Positions 1-8,318 of a DNA stretch of 62,340 bases are shown here, piece after piece. The notes below the pieces were generated by a model that saw only the letters and a program-made list of their open reading frames with translations, was not told the origin of the DNA and searched no databases. The DNA is from Fulvivirga sp. (GTDB lineage Bacteria; Bacteroidota; Bacteroidia; Cytophagales; Cyclobacteriaceae). Both the position numbers and the translations under genes were made by a program. Each line of letters begins with the position of its first letter. The first letter of the stretch is position 1. The stretch is from positions 1 to 62,340 of the forward strand of contig JANQLQ010000318.1 of the NCBI GenBank assembly GCA_028280565.1, written 5' to 3'.

Positions 1-89
1 GCTACGATTAAACAACACGAGCCGTATGAGCCGAGAGGCTCACGTACGGTTCTGTGAGAGGCTTAGGGGTGAAACTCCCCTTTGCCTAC
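1..89 (+). mobile_element. 3' end of a group II intron (domains V and VI)
   Basis: Positions 19-52 fold as a 34-nt group II domain V: a lower helix beginning GAGCCGTATG and closing with CGTACGGTTC, and an apical GAGA tetraloop at 33-36. A second hairpin follows at about 58-86 (GGCTTAGGGG...CTCCCCTTTGCC) and fits domain VI. The intron should end at the AC at 88-89, giving the usual 3' AY end. The reverse transcriptase/maturase gene and domains I-IV would lie to the left, outside the window. The family match is by recognition of the domain V sequence; the exact 3' splice site is inferred. It lies about 130 bp beyond the end of the cobalamin cluster. Confidence 0.85.
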
Positions 90-221
90 TCGGCGGCCTC
101 CTCAGCGTTCTTTGCGGTTAGACGTTGCACTACCTATCAAACAAACCAAGCCTGGAACAATTAATCCAGACATCAGCATGTTGCGGGTTGGGTCATACTA
201 CGTCATTCAAGACCAACGCTC

Positions 222-794
222 TTAAAAAAATAGGTTTCCTTCCCGGTCCAGCGCTTCAGGTGCTAGGTCCAGGTATTTTTTTCTCAAGTGATCCCACGGT
301 TCAAGTTTCGACCAGTCGGGCTGCTCATATTTTACAAACGGAGAATGCTGGTAAAAAGGCGACGGCAGAAAAATAGTCACCTGTTGAACCCCAACCCCGT
401 TAAACGTTCGGAATCCCCAACTGGTAGGGATCATCTCTTTATTGAGGCGGCGGTAAAATTCTGCACGGGACGTTCTGCGTTCTTGTTTCAAGGCTTCGGG
501 GGTAGGGTTTTTCTCGGTGCCTTTATTTTTCCCGATGCAAATATGAAAATGCCAGGGCCCGAAATCTACCGTCAGGTAGCCGTCGTACAGCGATACCCGG
601 GTAGGTTTATTCGGCGCTGCCACCTCCCATGCCGCCCCTTCGATCAAGGGACCGAAATGGATCTTATCGTAAAAATTCTGAAAGATGTCTTCGAAAATGG
701 TAAAAAGGGTTTCTTCCTGCGTGGACACCGGGAATATTTCTTCCTGGGCGCCGGACGTACCGGTTATGATCTCGCCCCTTTTAATTGCGCTCAT
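222..794 (-). CDS. Conserved protein of unknown function, last gene of the cobalamin cluster
   Basis: A 190-residue soluble protein without signal peptide or membrane segment. I do not recognise a named family with certainty. The sequence is well structured: a central segment reads GPWHFHICIG, with two histidines and a cysteine close together, followed by a basic stretch (KQERRTSRAEFYRRL) and a C-terminal half rich in aromatic residues. It begins 12 bp after the stop of the preceding substrate-binding lipoprotein, on the same strand, so it is probably co-transcribed with the cobalamin genes. A corrinoid- or cobalt-related role is inferred from position only. Confidence 0.75.
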   Translation of the reverse strand: MSAIKRGEIITGTSGAQEEIFPVSTQEETLFTIFEDIFQNFYDKIHFGPLIEGAAWEVAAPNKPTRVSLYDGYLTVDFGPWHFHICIGKNKGTEKNPTPEALKQERRTSRAEFYRRLNKEMIPTSWGFRTFNGVGVQQVTIFLPSPFYQHSPFVKYEQPDWSKLEPWDHLRKKYLDLAPEALDREGNLFF

Positions 795-806
795 CGTATA
801 TATGTT

Positions 807-1967
807 TTATTGAATGGATTGGAAATACTTCAGCTTATGATGGGGTAATACACCGGGATGGAAGACCCGGACCAGGTCGGCCAGCAAAATGTGCGGCTCT
901 ACCATGCCTTCCTCCCAGTAGTGATTGCGTCCTTCCTCGGAAAGCCATCGGTTATTATTATATACCCCTTGCTGCCTTACACTTTTAAAATCAAGATATC
1001 GCTCATCTTCCGCCAATAACGTTTCCAGTTCTTTGACCTGGTGGCCGGGGTTTAACCAAAAATCCGCCTGTTGGCCCTTGGTAAATGCATGTTCGAAGCT
1101 GATCCTATTTTCCTCGTATTGTGTGCTGTCTTCAAGGATGTAGCGTCCACCGGCGTCGTGGATGAGTTGGATAAAAAAGTTGCTTGATCCATGGGTAGAC
1201 CACATCCCCCGGCTACTGTGCCCTACGATAACCGTAGGCCTATGCTTGATGTCTTTTACGAGGTAGGCCAGCGAGTCATACCGGGAGGCTACGCTGTCGA
1301 ATACGACTTGGGCCAGCTCTTCTTTTTTGAGTAAAACACCAAAGTATTTGATCCACTCCGCTACCCCCAAAGGATGGTCTTCCAGGTGCACGCAATTCAT
1401 CATGGGGGTGAGCCCCAACTCGATGAGCTGCCGTGTGATATCGTACTTATTCCCGGAAGCATTCTCAAAAATGGCTTCGGGTTGTAGCTTCAAAACTAGC
1501 TCCGTATTGATCGTATTTCCCCTGCCGATCACACTTATCTCGCCGGAGGCTGCTTTTTCCAGCAGGTACGGGTTGGCGATCCATTTGGGGTCGGCAATGG
1601 CCACTACGTCGTGCAGGTTGCCCAATAAGCTGACCATAGCGGCTTCCACCGGGCTGCGGAGGGTGAAGCGTTGCAAGGGAATGGCCAACGCGTGTGCCCC
1701 GGGAAATGGGCCTGGCACGGGTGTACCTTTCTCAAAAAGCACATATTGATAGTCCACACCCTTTAGTTTCCCCTTCGGTTTGATGATCGAAAGGATCTTA
1801 TACGCTCCGCTATCGATGATATCGAACCTTGTGGCGTAACGGATGGACTTTCCCGGTGATTTAGAAGCTACTTTTTGATTTTCCTTTTCATCTTTACCCG
1901 GGTGACAACTTATGAAACATACACCCAGCAGAAACAACATAGCGAGACGATTCATTACTTGTTTCAT
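807..1967 (-). CDS. Periplasmic substrate-binding lipoprotein of an ABC transporter (BtuF/FepB-like), paralogue 1
   Basis: A 386-residue protein with an N-terminal signal ending in a lipobox (FISC), so it should be lipid-anchored and exported. The body resembles the Fe3+-siderophore/cobalamin binding fold (Peripla_BP_2): an early SPVEAAMVSLLG segment, DVVAIADP, and the second-lobe PLGVAEWIKYFGVLL helix. It is one of three such paralogues in this cluster; this one and its neighbour have no permease beside them. It starts 3 bp after the stop of paralogue 2. An alternative start at the fifth codon (1955) gives a tighter signal peptide. Ligand is inferred to be a corrinoid from context; a siderophore or haem-like ligand cannot be excluded. 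Confidence 0.85.
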   Translation of the reverse strand: MKQVMNRLAMLFLLGVCFISCHPGKDEKENQKVASKSPGKSIRYATRFDIIDSGAYKILSIIKPKGKLKGVDYQYVLFEKGTPVPGPFPGAHALAIPLQRFTLRSPVEAAMVSLLGNLHDVVAIADPKWIANPYLLEKAASGEISVIGRGNTINTELVLKLQPEAIFENASGNKYDITRQLIELGLTPMMNCVHLEDHPLGVAEWIKYFGVLLKKEELAQVVFDSVASRYDSLAYLVKDIKHRPTVIVGHSSRGMWSTHGSSNFFIQLIHDAGGRYILEDSTQYEENRISFEHAFTKGQQADFWLNPGHQVKELETLLAEDERYLDFKSVRQQGVYNNNRWLSEEGRNHYWEEGMVEPHILLADLVRVFHPGVLPHHKLKYFQSIQ

Positions 1968-1970
1968 CGA

Positions 1971-3143
1971 TCAAATAGGTTTTCTGAAATATACTAGTGA
2001 GTCAGTAAGGACCGAGCCAGTGTCTAAAGCCATGACCAGGTCTTTTAAGATCACATGTGGGGCTAAAAATCCTTTCCCCCAGTAATCGTTACCCCCTTGT
2101 GCGTTGATGGACCCATCGTTGCTGAATACATTTCCCTGCGTTACGCTTGGCCATTCGTTGATCAGCGGCTCTCTATCGCGGACTAATTCCCATTTAACAG
2201 GTCCCATGCTAATAAAAAATAAGTAGTCAGCCTGCTGACCTATCTCGTGGGCGCGCTCGAAGCTGAGGGTGATGTTCCCACTGTCACCATTTTCAGCAAA
2301 TACATAATCCGCCCCGGCGTCTTCCAGCAGCCGGGCAAAATAACTTTTGCCACCCGGGGCGATCCAGCTCCCTCTCCTGGCATAGCCAGCCATCACTTTT
2401 GGTTTGTCATGTCGGCGCTGATAACGCTCTTTGGTTTGCAGATAACTCGTTTCTATGCCCCGGAAAATAGAATCAGCCTTTGGCGCCCGGTCAAATAATA
2501 CCCCGAAAAACTTGAGCCATTCTGCCTTGCCCAAAGGATGGGCCTCTTGATGCGAGGTAATAGACAGAAGGGGTATGGACAATTCGATCAATTTATCGTG
2601 GAGGTCCAGCACTGCCTGGGTGTAAGGAACGAACAGGGCGCCGGGGTCCAGGGCCACCAGTTGCTCTTGATCAAGGTTTTTTGTACTTCCCAGGACAGTA
2701 ATATCCCCATTTTCGTTGAGATGGGTCAACGTGGCGTTGTATAGGTTCAATACGGACGAGACAGCACGTACAGACCGTGTTTCTCCCAGCGCTTCGATAA
2801 TGGCCAGGTAAGGGGTAGTCATTGCCACTGTATTTTGTAAAGGTGTTTCAAAACAGTCGCTGACGCCATGGCAGGAATAGGGCGGAGTAGTGGCCCAATA
2901 CTGTTGTAATACCTGCTGCCGGTCATCCATGACAGCCAGCAGGGTGGCAGTGTCGTAGTCGACCATGCGGAACCTTTCGGCATACGACAGCCGTAAGGTA
3001 TCTCCTGCAGAGGTGATAACATCACTTTCGCCCCGCTTACACCCTGCAAAGTGGATGATGATCAAGATGCTCCAAAATGAAATCAGCCCGTTGAAGGACC
3101 GGTACTTTTGGCATGACCACCACGCTGTATTGGTGTTTTTCAT
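1971..3143 (-). CDS. Periplasmic substrate-binding lipoprotein (BtuF/FepB-like), paralogue 2
   Basis: A 390-residue protein with a hydrophobic N-terminal segment (about residues 20-33) ending in the lipobox FAGC. It has the same architecture as the other two binding proteins of the cluster, including PLGKAEWLKFFGVLF in the second lobe and a C-terminal GNDYWGKGFLAPHVILKDL region that is closely echoed in the other two. The first ATG lies 107 bp inside the preceding AAA-kinase gene; the signal peptide requires this start or a non-ATG start slightly downstream, so the overlap appears real. Expected to bind a corrinoid or metal-chelate ligand in the periplasm and hand it to the FecCD permease of the cluster; this is inference from family and context. 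Confidence 0.85.
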   Translation of the reverse strand: MKNTNTAWWSCQKYRSFNGLISFWSILIIIHFAGCKRGESDVITSAGDTLRLSYAERFRMVDYDTATLLAVMDDRQQVLQQYWATTPPYSCHGVSDCFETPLQNTVAMTTPYLAIIEALGETRSVRAVSSVLNLYNATLTHLNENGDITVLGSTKNLDQEQLVALDPGALFVPYTQAVLDLHDKLIELSIPLLSITSHQEAHPLGKAEWLKFFGVLFDRAPKADSIFRGIETSYLQTKERYQRRHDKPKVMAGYARRGSWIAPGGKSYFARLLEDAGADYVFAENGDSGNITLSFERAHEIGQQADYLFFISMGPVKWELVRDREPLINEWPSVTQGNVFSNDGSINAQGGNDYWGKGFLAPHVILKDLVMALDTGSVLTDSLVYFRKPI

Positions 3144-3597
3144 ATACTTTCTTTAGTTCTGTTCCGAGTGCCTGCGCTTCCGGGAAGCGTTGGGGCCTTT
3201 CCGGGTCGTTCTTGTAGATCTCCTCCCATGGGGGGCACCAAAACACTACGGGATGGTATCGTTTCTGTGCAATAACCTCAAGCAGCTCCATATGGGGTTC
3301 GATATTTTTTAATTTGAGATAAGCGATAATGTCCGGTATGCCCCTGTCGTAGAATACCTTACCGCTACGATCGGCAGCCTTTTCCCAATCTTTGATCATT
3401 AACTTTAGGCATAGCCGGGCAAAACCGCTCATATCATTCCAAGGGAGTATTCCCCCGGGCTTTTGTTTTTCCTGTTGGATCAGCTGGCGGCTTACCTCGG
3501 GGCAGACATCGAAGTTTTTGGACATCATCACCTCGATCAAGCTGGTCTTGCCACTGCCCGGACCACCGGTCACTATGATCCTGCTTACCCTATCCAT
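3037..3597 (-). CDS. AAA-type nucleotide-binding protein, kinase-like (AAA_28 family)
   Basis: A 186-residue protein with a Walker A motif at residues 9-18 (VTGGPGSGKT), a DRGIPD motif near residue 105 and a C-terminal LQRADFILEHL that is characteristic of small AAA_28 ATPase/kinase proteins. It lacks the GGxRSGKS form seen in CobU/CobP, so it is not an obvious cobinamide kinase orthologue. It overlaps cbiB by 13 bp upstream and the next lipoprotein gene by 107 bp downstream. Its tight placement after cbiB, whose product is the substrate of cobinamide kinase, makes a nucleotide-dependent role in nucleotide-loop assembly conceivable, but this is inference only. Confidence 0.8.
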   Translation of the reverse strand: MDRVSRIIVTGGPGSGKTSLIEVMMSKNFDVCPEVSRQLIQQEKQKPGGILPWNDMSGFARLCLKLMIKDWEKAADRSGKVFYDRGIPDIIAYLKLKNIEPHMELLEVIAQKRYHPVVFWCPPWEEIYKNDPERPQRFPEAQALGTELKKVYEKHQYSVVVMPKVPVLQRADFILEHLDHHPLCRV

Positions 3598-4517
3598 AAC
3601 ACGATCAAGGTTACAGTGAGAATGAGCATTAGGGTACAGAGATGGTTAAGCCGTACTACCTTGGCAAGGTCCTGGTCGGTGATCCTTCGTTGCCCGTCCC
3701 CGATGTAGGGCTTTTCTATCAATACACCGCCATAATAGTTCGGTCCGCCAAAACGGCACCCCACGATACCAGCTACTGCCGCTTCAGGATACCCGGCATT
3801 GGGGCTTTTGTGGTAATGACCAAATTTCGCTGCATAGCGGATCGCTTTTCCACTCCACGAAGCTATGCCCAGCAGCAGCACCGTCAACCTTGCCGGGATA
3901 TAATTGGCCATGTCATCCAAACGAGCGGCAAACTTACCGAACTCTTCGTACCTTTCGTTGCGATACCCGATCATGGAGTCTAGCGTGCTGATCATTTTAA
4001 ACGCCATCATCCCGGGCACACCCAAAAGGGCGTAGTAGAAAATGGGAGCGATCACCCCGTCGCTAAGGTTTTCTGCCATAGTTTCCAGGGTGGCGATCCT
4101 GATCTCTTGCTCATTCAGCGCTTTGGTATCACGCCCAACGATCCGGGCAAGCTGTTGACGCCCTGCTTCTAATCCTTCCCCTAGTTTTTTAAAGACTTGT
4201 GAAGATTCGTTGATCAGTGATTGATTTGCCAGCCCCCAATAGGCAAAAAGAGTGGTGAAAGCCAGCCGACCCGGTGGGCTGAGCTGCCATAACCAGCGAT
4301 CGACAAAAAAGAAGATCAAAAAAGTACCTGCGACAAGGAACGTTGACAACAGTGCTCCTTTTAAAAAACGGTGTTTCCCCTGGTTCAAGGCGTTGTCTCC
4401 ATTGGCAATGGCCTTTCCAAACCATCTTACAGGGTGGGGCCAGTGCTCAGGATCCGCCAGCCATAGGTCCAGCAGGTAAGCGATGATCAAAGGCAGGATC
4501 AAGATCAGCTTTTCCAT
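3585..4517 (-). CDS. cbiB: Adenosylcobinamide-phosphate synthase CbiB/CobD
   Basis: A 310-residue multi-spanning membrane protein. It carries the family's N-terminal AYLLDLWLADPEHWPHPVRW signature, the central LSDGVIAPIFYYALLG block and the C-terminal SPNAGYPEAAVAG...GGPNYYGG block. CbiB (called CobD in the aerobic nomenclature) attaches (R)-1-amino-2-propanol O-phosphate to adenosylcobyric acid in the inner membrane. Length is normal for the family. It overlaps the upstream threonine-phosphate decarboxylase gene by 13 bp; that enzyme makes its aminopropanol substrate, so the two genes form a functional pair. Confidence 0.95.
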   Translation of the reverse strand: MEKLILILPLIIAYLLDLWLADPEHWPHPVRWFGKAIANGDNALNQGKHRFLKGALLSTFLVAGTFLIFFFVDRWLWQLSPPGRLAFTTLFAYWGLANQSLINESSQVFKKLGEGLEAGRQQLARIVGRDTKALNEQEIRIATLETMAENLSDGVIAPIFYYALLGVPGMMAFKMISTLDSMIGYRNERYEEFGKFAARLDDMANYIPARLTVLLLGIASWSGKAIRYAAKFGHYHKSPNAGYPEAAVAGIVGCRFGGPNYYGGVLIEKPYIGDGQRRITDQDLAKVVRLNHLCTLMLILTVTLIVLWIG

Positions 4518-5524
4518 AGGGCCAGGGCGTTGATGAGCAATTCATTTTTCGACCGGGTTTGCGTGGCCACCCGGAATACATTCGTGTCCAGTCCCCTGAA
4601 ATTATCGGCGTTCCTGGTCAACAATCGATGATGCTCGATCAAATACGCTTTCAGGTCCGCTGCGTTCCCTCGTTGGCCTTCAACCAGGAAAAAAGTGGTG
4701 TGCGAGGGTATGCATTGGTACCCGGGCAACTGATCTATTTGGTGGCACAGCCACCTGGTCTCTTCTAAAAGCTCATCAATCGGAGGGGTCAGCTCGGCAT
4801 AATGCTTTGTGATGTACAGACCGGCTTGCAAGGCCAATGCGTTGACCGACCAGGGTATCTTAAACGCCCGTAACTTTTTGATCATTGACCTGGAAGCGAT
4901 GATATATCCTAACCGTAAGCCGGGGATAGCGAATAATTTGGTGAGGGAACGGAGGATGACCAGGTTATCGTGCTTTTGCAGCAGGGGTAGAACACTTTGA
5001 GCCTCACGTGTAAAGGCGTAATAGGCCTCGTCAATGACGAAGGTGGTCCCGGGATTTTCAGTAAGCCAGTGATCGAAAGTGTCTTGGTTCAAAAGATCCC
5101 CCGTAGGGTTATTGGGATTACAGATGAAGGCTAGCCCAGTGGAAAAGGATAACGATTGTTTTATCTCGCGCCATGGAATGTAATGACAAGAGATACCATT
5201 GATCCGGGCAGCGTCCTCATATTCAGAGAAAGTAGGCACAATGATGGTAGCGCTGGTGTCTCGAAAGCATTGACAAATAAGATAGATAGATTCCGCAGTG
5301 CCATTACTGGCCATAAAGTGTTCTGCCATCAAACCATGATGAATGGCCAAGGATCGTTTTAAGGGTTCCGCATCCGGTTCGGGATAATTGGCAATACTAG
5401 CGGCACTATTGGCCACCGCTTCCACCAGTTTTTCATGGGGCCCTTCTCTCCAAACATTACTGCTAAAATTGGCTTTTAGCGTGTGTTTTACTGCGTGAAT
5501 ATCGTCACCGTGGCCATAGATCAT
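4505..5524 (-). CDS. cobC: L-threonine-O-3-phosphate decarboxylase-type PLP enzyme (CobC/CobD)
   Basis: A 339-residue fold-type I aminotransferase resembling HisC. The opening MIYGHGDD and the NFSSNVW segment are typical of the cobalamin branch. The PLP lysine lies in SLTKLFAIPGLRLGY, after the ICNPNNPTG and FVIDEAYYAF blocks. The enzyme decarboxylates threonine phosphate to aminopropanol phosphate for CbiB. The start ATG overlaps the TGA of cobQ in an ATGA arrangement (5521-5524), which suggests translational coupling. HisC is an alternative family assignment, but the gene context strongly favours cobalamin synthesis. Symbol follows the aerobic-pathway naming (Salmonella CobD). Confidence 0.9.
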   Translation of the reverse strand: MIYGHGDDIHAVKHTLKANFSSNVWREGPHEKLVEAVANSAASIANYPEPDAEPLKRSLAIHHGLMAEHFMASNGTAESIYLICQCFRDTSATIIVPTFSEYEDAARINGISCHYIPWREIKQSLSFSTGLAFICNPNNPTGDLLNQDTFDHWLTENPGTTFVIDEAYYAFTREAQSVLPLLQKHDNLVILRSLTKLFAIPGLRLGYIIASRSMIKKLRAFKIPWSVNALALQAGLYITKHYAELTPPIDELLEETRWLCHQIDQLPGYQCIPSHTTFFLVEGQRGNAADLKAYLIEHHRLLTRNADNFRGLDTNVFRVATQTRSKNELLINALALWKS

Positions 5525-6993
5525 GATCGTAAAAATTTGTATACGGCCGGGACATCTATTTTTTCTCTCACTAATGCGGCCAGCCGGTCATACTGCTGGG
5601 CTTTATAATGATGAAAATCAAAACCGGGCTCCTTAAGGTCAAAATCTTTTAAAAGGTCTTGCAATACGGCTTTGTTATCGAAAATACCATGCATATAAGA
5701 GCCCCAGCAGTGCGCTTTATGCCAGCAGCCTTCGGAACCCCCGTCTGTATAATGGTTCAGGGGTGAAAAGGCTTCTAAAGCATGGGTTTCCCCCATGTGT
5801 ATCTCATAGCCCTGGCAAACTTCCTCCCCGTGGTCTTTAAAAATGAATTTCCTTTGCAAGGTGGTTTTATCCTTTAAAATGCGTGTATGGATGGGAAAGA
5901 TCCCGAGCCCTTCGGTGGAGGGAACGGTCGATTCCACCCCGTCGGGATCCTCCACGCGCTCGCCCATCATCTGGTAGCCCCCACAGATCCCTATGATCCT
6001 TTTTTGGGCCCGGTAGGCTGCCAGCAAAGCTTCGGCTATGCCGTTTTTCCGGATCTCTATAAGGTCTTCTATGGTATTTTTGCTGCCCGGTAAGAGGATC
6101 ACATCGGCTTGCCTGATCAAGCCCGGTACATCGGAGTAGAAAAGGTTTACCCCTTTAATGTGTTCAAACACGCTGAAATCCGTGTAGTTAGCCATACGGG
6201 GTAGCCGCACCACACAGATATTGACCTTACCGGCCTGTGGGTGTTTGGCTTTGCTATCCACGGCAACGGAATCTTCTTCATCAATGGTGATGTCCGTGAA
6301 GTAGGGCATAACGCCGAGTACCGGTTTGCCCGTAATTTGCTGCAGGATCTCCTTTCCCTCGTCAAAAAGCCTCTCATCTCCCCGGAATTTGTTGATGATC
6401 ACTCCTTTTACCAGGGCTTGCTCTGCCGGGGGCAGGAGTTTTACCGAACCGTAAACGCTAGCAAAGACCCCGCCCCGGTCGATGTCTGCTACGAGTATTA
6501 CGCGCGCTCCGGCATGGGTCGCCATCCGCATATTGACGATATCCCGGCTTTTCAGGTTGAGCTCGGCAATGCTGCCGGCCCCTTCCATAACGATAGGGTT
6601 ATGGCGTTCTGACAGGCGGTTGTACGCCGATTTTACCTCGCCGAAAAGGTGCTCCCGGTTGGGATCGTTGAAATAACTGTAGGCAGACTGGTTTCCGTTG
6701 GGCTTCCCGTTGAGGACCACTTGCGACGAAGTATTGCCGGTGGGCTTGAGTAAAACAGGGTTCATATCCGTATGACAAGGGATACCGGCCGCCTCTGCCT
6801 GTACCGCCTGTGCGCGGCCAATTTCAAAGCCCCCCGGGGTAGCAAAGCTGTTGAGCGACATGTTCTGAGCTTTAAAGGGCGCCGGTGTATACCCGTCCTG
6901 CTTGAAAATGCGGCAAAATGCCGTGCAAAGGATACTTTTACCTACGTCCGAGGCCGTACCGACAAACATCAAAGGCTTTAACGACTGTATCAC
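5521..6993 (-). CDS. cobQ: Cobyric acid synthase CobQ/CbiP
   Basis: A glutamine-dependent amidotransferase of about 490 residues that amidates the b, d, e and g side chains of adenosylcobyrinic acid a,c-diamide. The N-terminal synthetase domain has FVGTASDVGKS (P-loop) and KAQNMSLNS; the C-terminal class I glutaminase domain has the nucleophile in IIGICGGYQMMG and a histidine in GSYMHGIFDN. I place the start at GTG 6993-6991 because it overlaps the stop of cobB as GTGA; an ATG at 6969 would remove eight residues, and the reading frame also runs further upstream within cobB. Length is normal. It acts in the cytoplasm between the adenosyltransferase and CbiB. Confidence 0.95.
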   Translation of the reverse strand: MIQSLKPLMFVGTASDVGKSILCTAFCRIFKQDGYTPAPFKAQNMSLNSFATPGGFEIGRAQAVQAEAAGIPCHTDMNPVLLKPTGNTSSQVVLNGKPNGNQSAYSYFNDPNREHLFGEVKSAYNRLSERHNPIVMEGAGSIAELNLKSRDIVNMRMATHAGARVILVADIDRGGVFASVYGSVKLLPPAEQALVKGVIINKFRGDERLFDEGKEILQQITGKPVLGVMPYFTDITIDEEDSVAVDSKAKHPQAGKVNICVVRLPRMANYTDFSVFEHIKGVNLFYSDVPGLIRQADVILLPGSKNTIEDLIEIRKNGIAEALLAAYRAQKRIIGICGGYQMMGERVEDPDGVESTVPSTEGLGIFPIHTRILKDKTTLQRKFIFKDHGEEVCQGYEIHMGETHALEAFSPLNHYTDGGSEGCWHKAHCWGSYMHGIFDNKAVLQDLLKDFDLKEPGFDFHHYKAQQYDRLAALVREKIDVPAVYKFLRS

Positions 6994-8318
6994 TCGTTTA
7001 CGGTTTCGGTGAAGATGAATTGCTGTAGAAAGTCCTCTTGTTCTGCCCAATAAAAGTGTACATACGAAGCCATCACATTGCCTTTGCGATAGACTTTCGA
7101 CCCCACAGGTTCTTGTTTCGCATTGAACAAGCCGCCAACGGAAGGTAAATTATCTGCCCCGGTCAGCGTGGAATAATGAAATTCGTGCCCCTTCCATGTA
7201 ATGTGTTCCCATGAAAACGCCCGGTAGCCCAGGGTTAGCTTTTTATCCACCATAGAAGTCGTGGAGGGAAAGAAATTGACCATTTCATGAGCCTGCCCTT
7301 CGGCATCGATAACTTGGCGGCCAAGATACATAAAACCGCCACACTCGGCCAAAAGATGCCCTCCTTGCAAGCAGTATTGACGAATGGCATGGAGCATGTC
7401 CTTGTTTTTGGCCAGGGCTCGTACGTGCAACTCCGGGTAGCCACCGGCCAAGTAGATGAAATCAGCCTTAGGAAGCTCTGTATCATGCATGGGACTAAAA
7501 TAAACGACCTGTCCCAGCCTTTTGAGCGTTTCTATATTCTCATGATAGGTGAAACGGAACGCTTCATCCCTGGCAATGGCAATGACCTTTTCCGGGTTAA
7601 CTGCTTCACTGTTGTGTTGCCCCAGCTTTCCCGGTAGCGGCCGCCTGGTGATCTTTGCCAATTGATCGAGATCAAGGTGTTGTTCCAGGTGATCAGCCGT
7701 TCGATCGATGATCATGTCAAAATCGATGGTAGCATCGATATTCAAGCCCAGGTAGCGGGAAGGGATCTTGATCTTTTCTTCGGGCGGAAGATAGCCCAAT
7801 GGGGTCACGCCTATTTTTTTGCAAGCGTCACGTAAGAAACGATAGTGAGAGGCTGACCTGACAAAGTTAAAGATCACCCCGGCCAGGTTGATCTCAGGGT
7901 CAAAGTGCTTAAAACCGTACACCAATGCCCCTGCCGAATACGCCATCGCCCGGGCGTCGACGACCAGGATAACAGGGAGTTGTAGCAATTTGGCGATTGC
8001 TGCGGAGCTGTCCCGGTCATCAACTGCGCCATCATAAAGACCCATGACACTTTCTACCACCACTACCTCTTTGTTCTCGCAATATTTTTGGTACAGGTAC
8101 TTTACATGGTGGGGTGAACTCATGAAAAGGTCAAGGTTGATGCCTTTTTGCCCGGCGGCTAATGTATGATGTGTTGTATCGAGATAATCCGGTCCACATT
8201 TAAAAGGTTGTACTGCCCTCCCTTTCCGCTGGAAAGCGCGGAGTAATCCCAGGGTAACGGTCGTTTTACCCGAGTGGCTGGAAGGCGCAGCTACCATAAA
8301 TTGCGGTGTTGAGATCAC
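6990..8318 (-). CDS. cobB: Cobyrinic/hydrogenobyrinic acid a,c-diamide synthase CobB/CbiA
   Basis: A protein of about 442 residues with an N-terminal dethiobiotin-synthetase-like P-loop domain (VAAPSSHSGKTT), the FKCGPDYLD and SVMGLYDG substrate blocks, and a C-terminal class I glutaminase domain with the catalytic cysteine in LLAECGGFMYLG. It amidates the a and c acetate groups of the corrin ring. With CobN present it probably acts on hydrogenobyrinic acid as in the aerobic route. The GTG at 8318-8316 overlaps the adenosyltransferase stop as GTGA and gives the family's normal N-terminus; an ATG at 8357 would add 13 lysine-rich residues. Confidence 0.95.
   Translation of the reverse strand: MISTPQFMVAAPSSHSGKTTVTLGLLRAFQRKGRAVQPFKCGPDYLDTTHHTLAAGQKGINLDLFMSSPHHVKYLYQKYCENKEVVVVESVMGLYDGAVDDRDSSAAIAKLLQLPVILVVDARAMAYSAGALVYGFKHFDPEINLAGVIFNFVRSASHYRFLRDACKKIGVTPLGYLPPEEKIKIPSRYLGLNIDATIDFDMIIDRTADHLEQHLDLDQLAKITRRPLPGKLGQHNSEAVNPEKVIAIARDEAFRFTYHENIETLKRLGQVVYFSPMHDTELPKADFIYLAGGYPELHVRALAKNKDMLHAIRQYCLQGGHLLAECGGFMYLGRQVIDAEGQAHEMVNFFPSTTSMVDKKLTLGYRAFSWEHITWKGHEFHYSTLTGADNLPSVGGLFNAKQEPVGSKVYRKGNVMASYVHFYWAEQEDFLQQFIFTETVNE

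Noticed and set aside
125-376. Short plus-strand gene at the left end
   Set aside because: It overlaps the convincing minus-strand gene 222-794 and has no family features.
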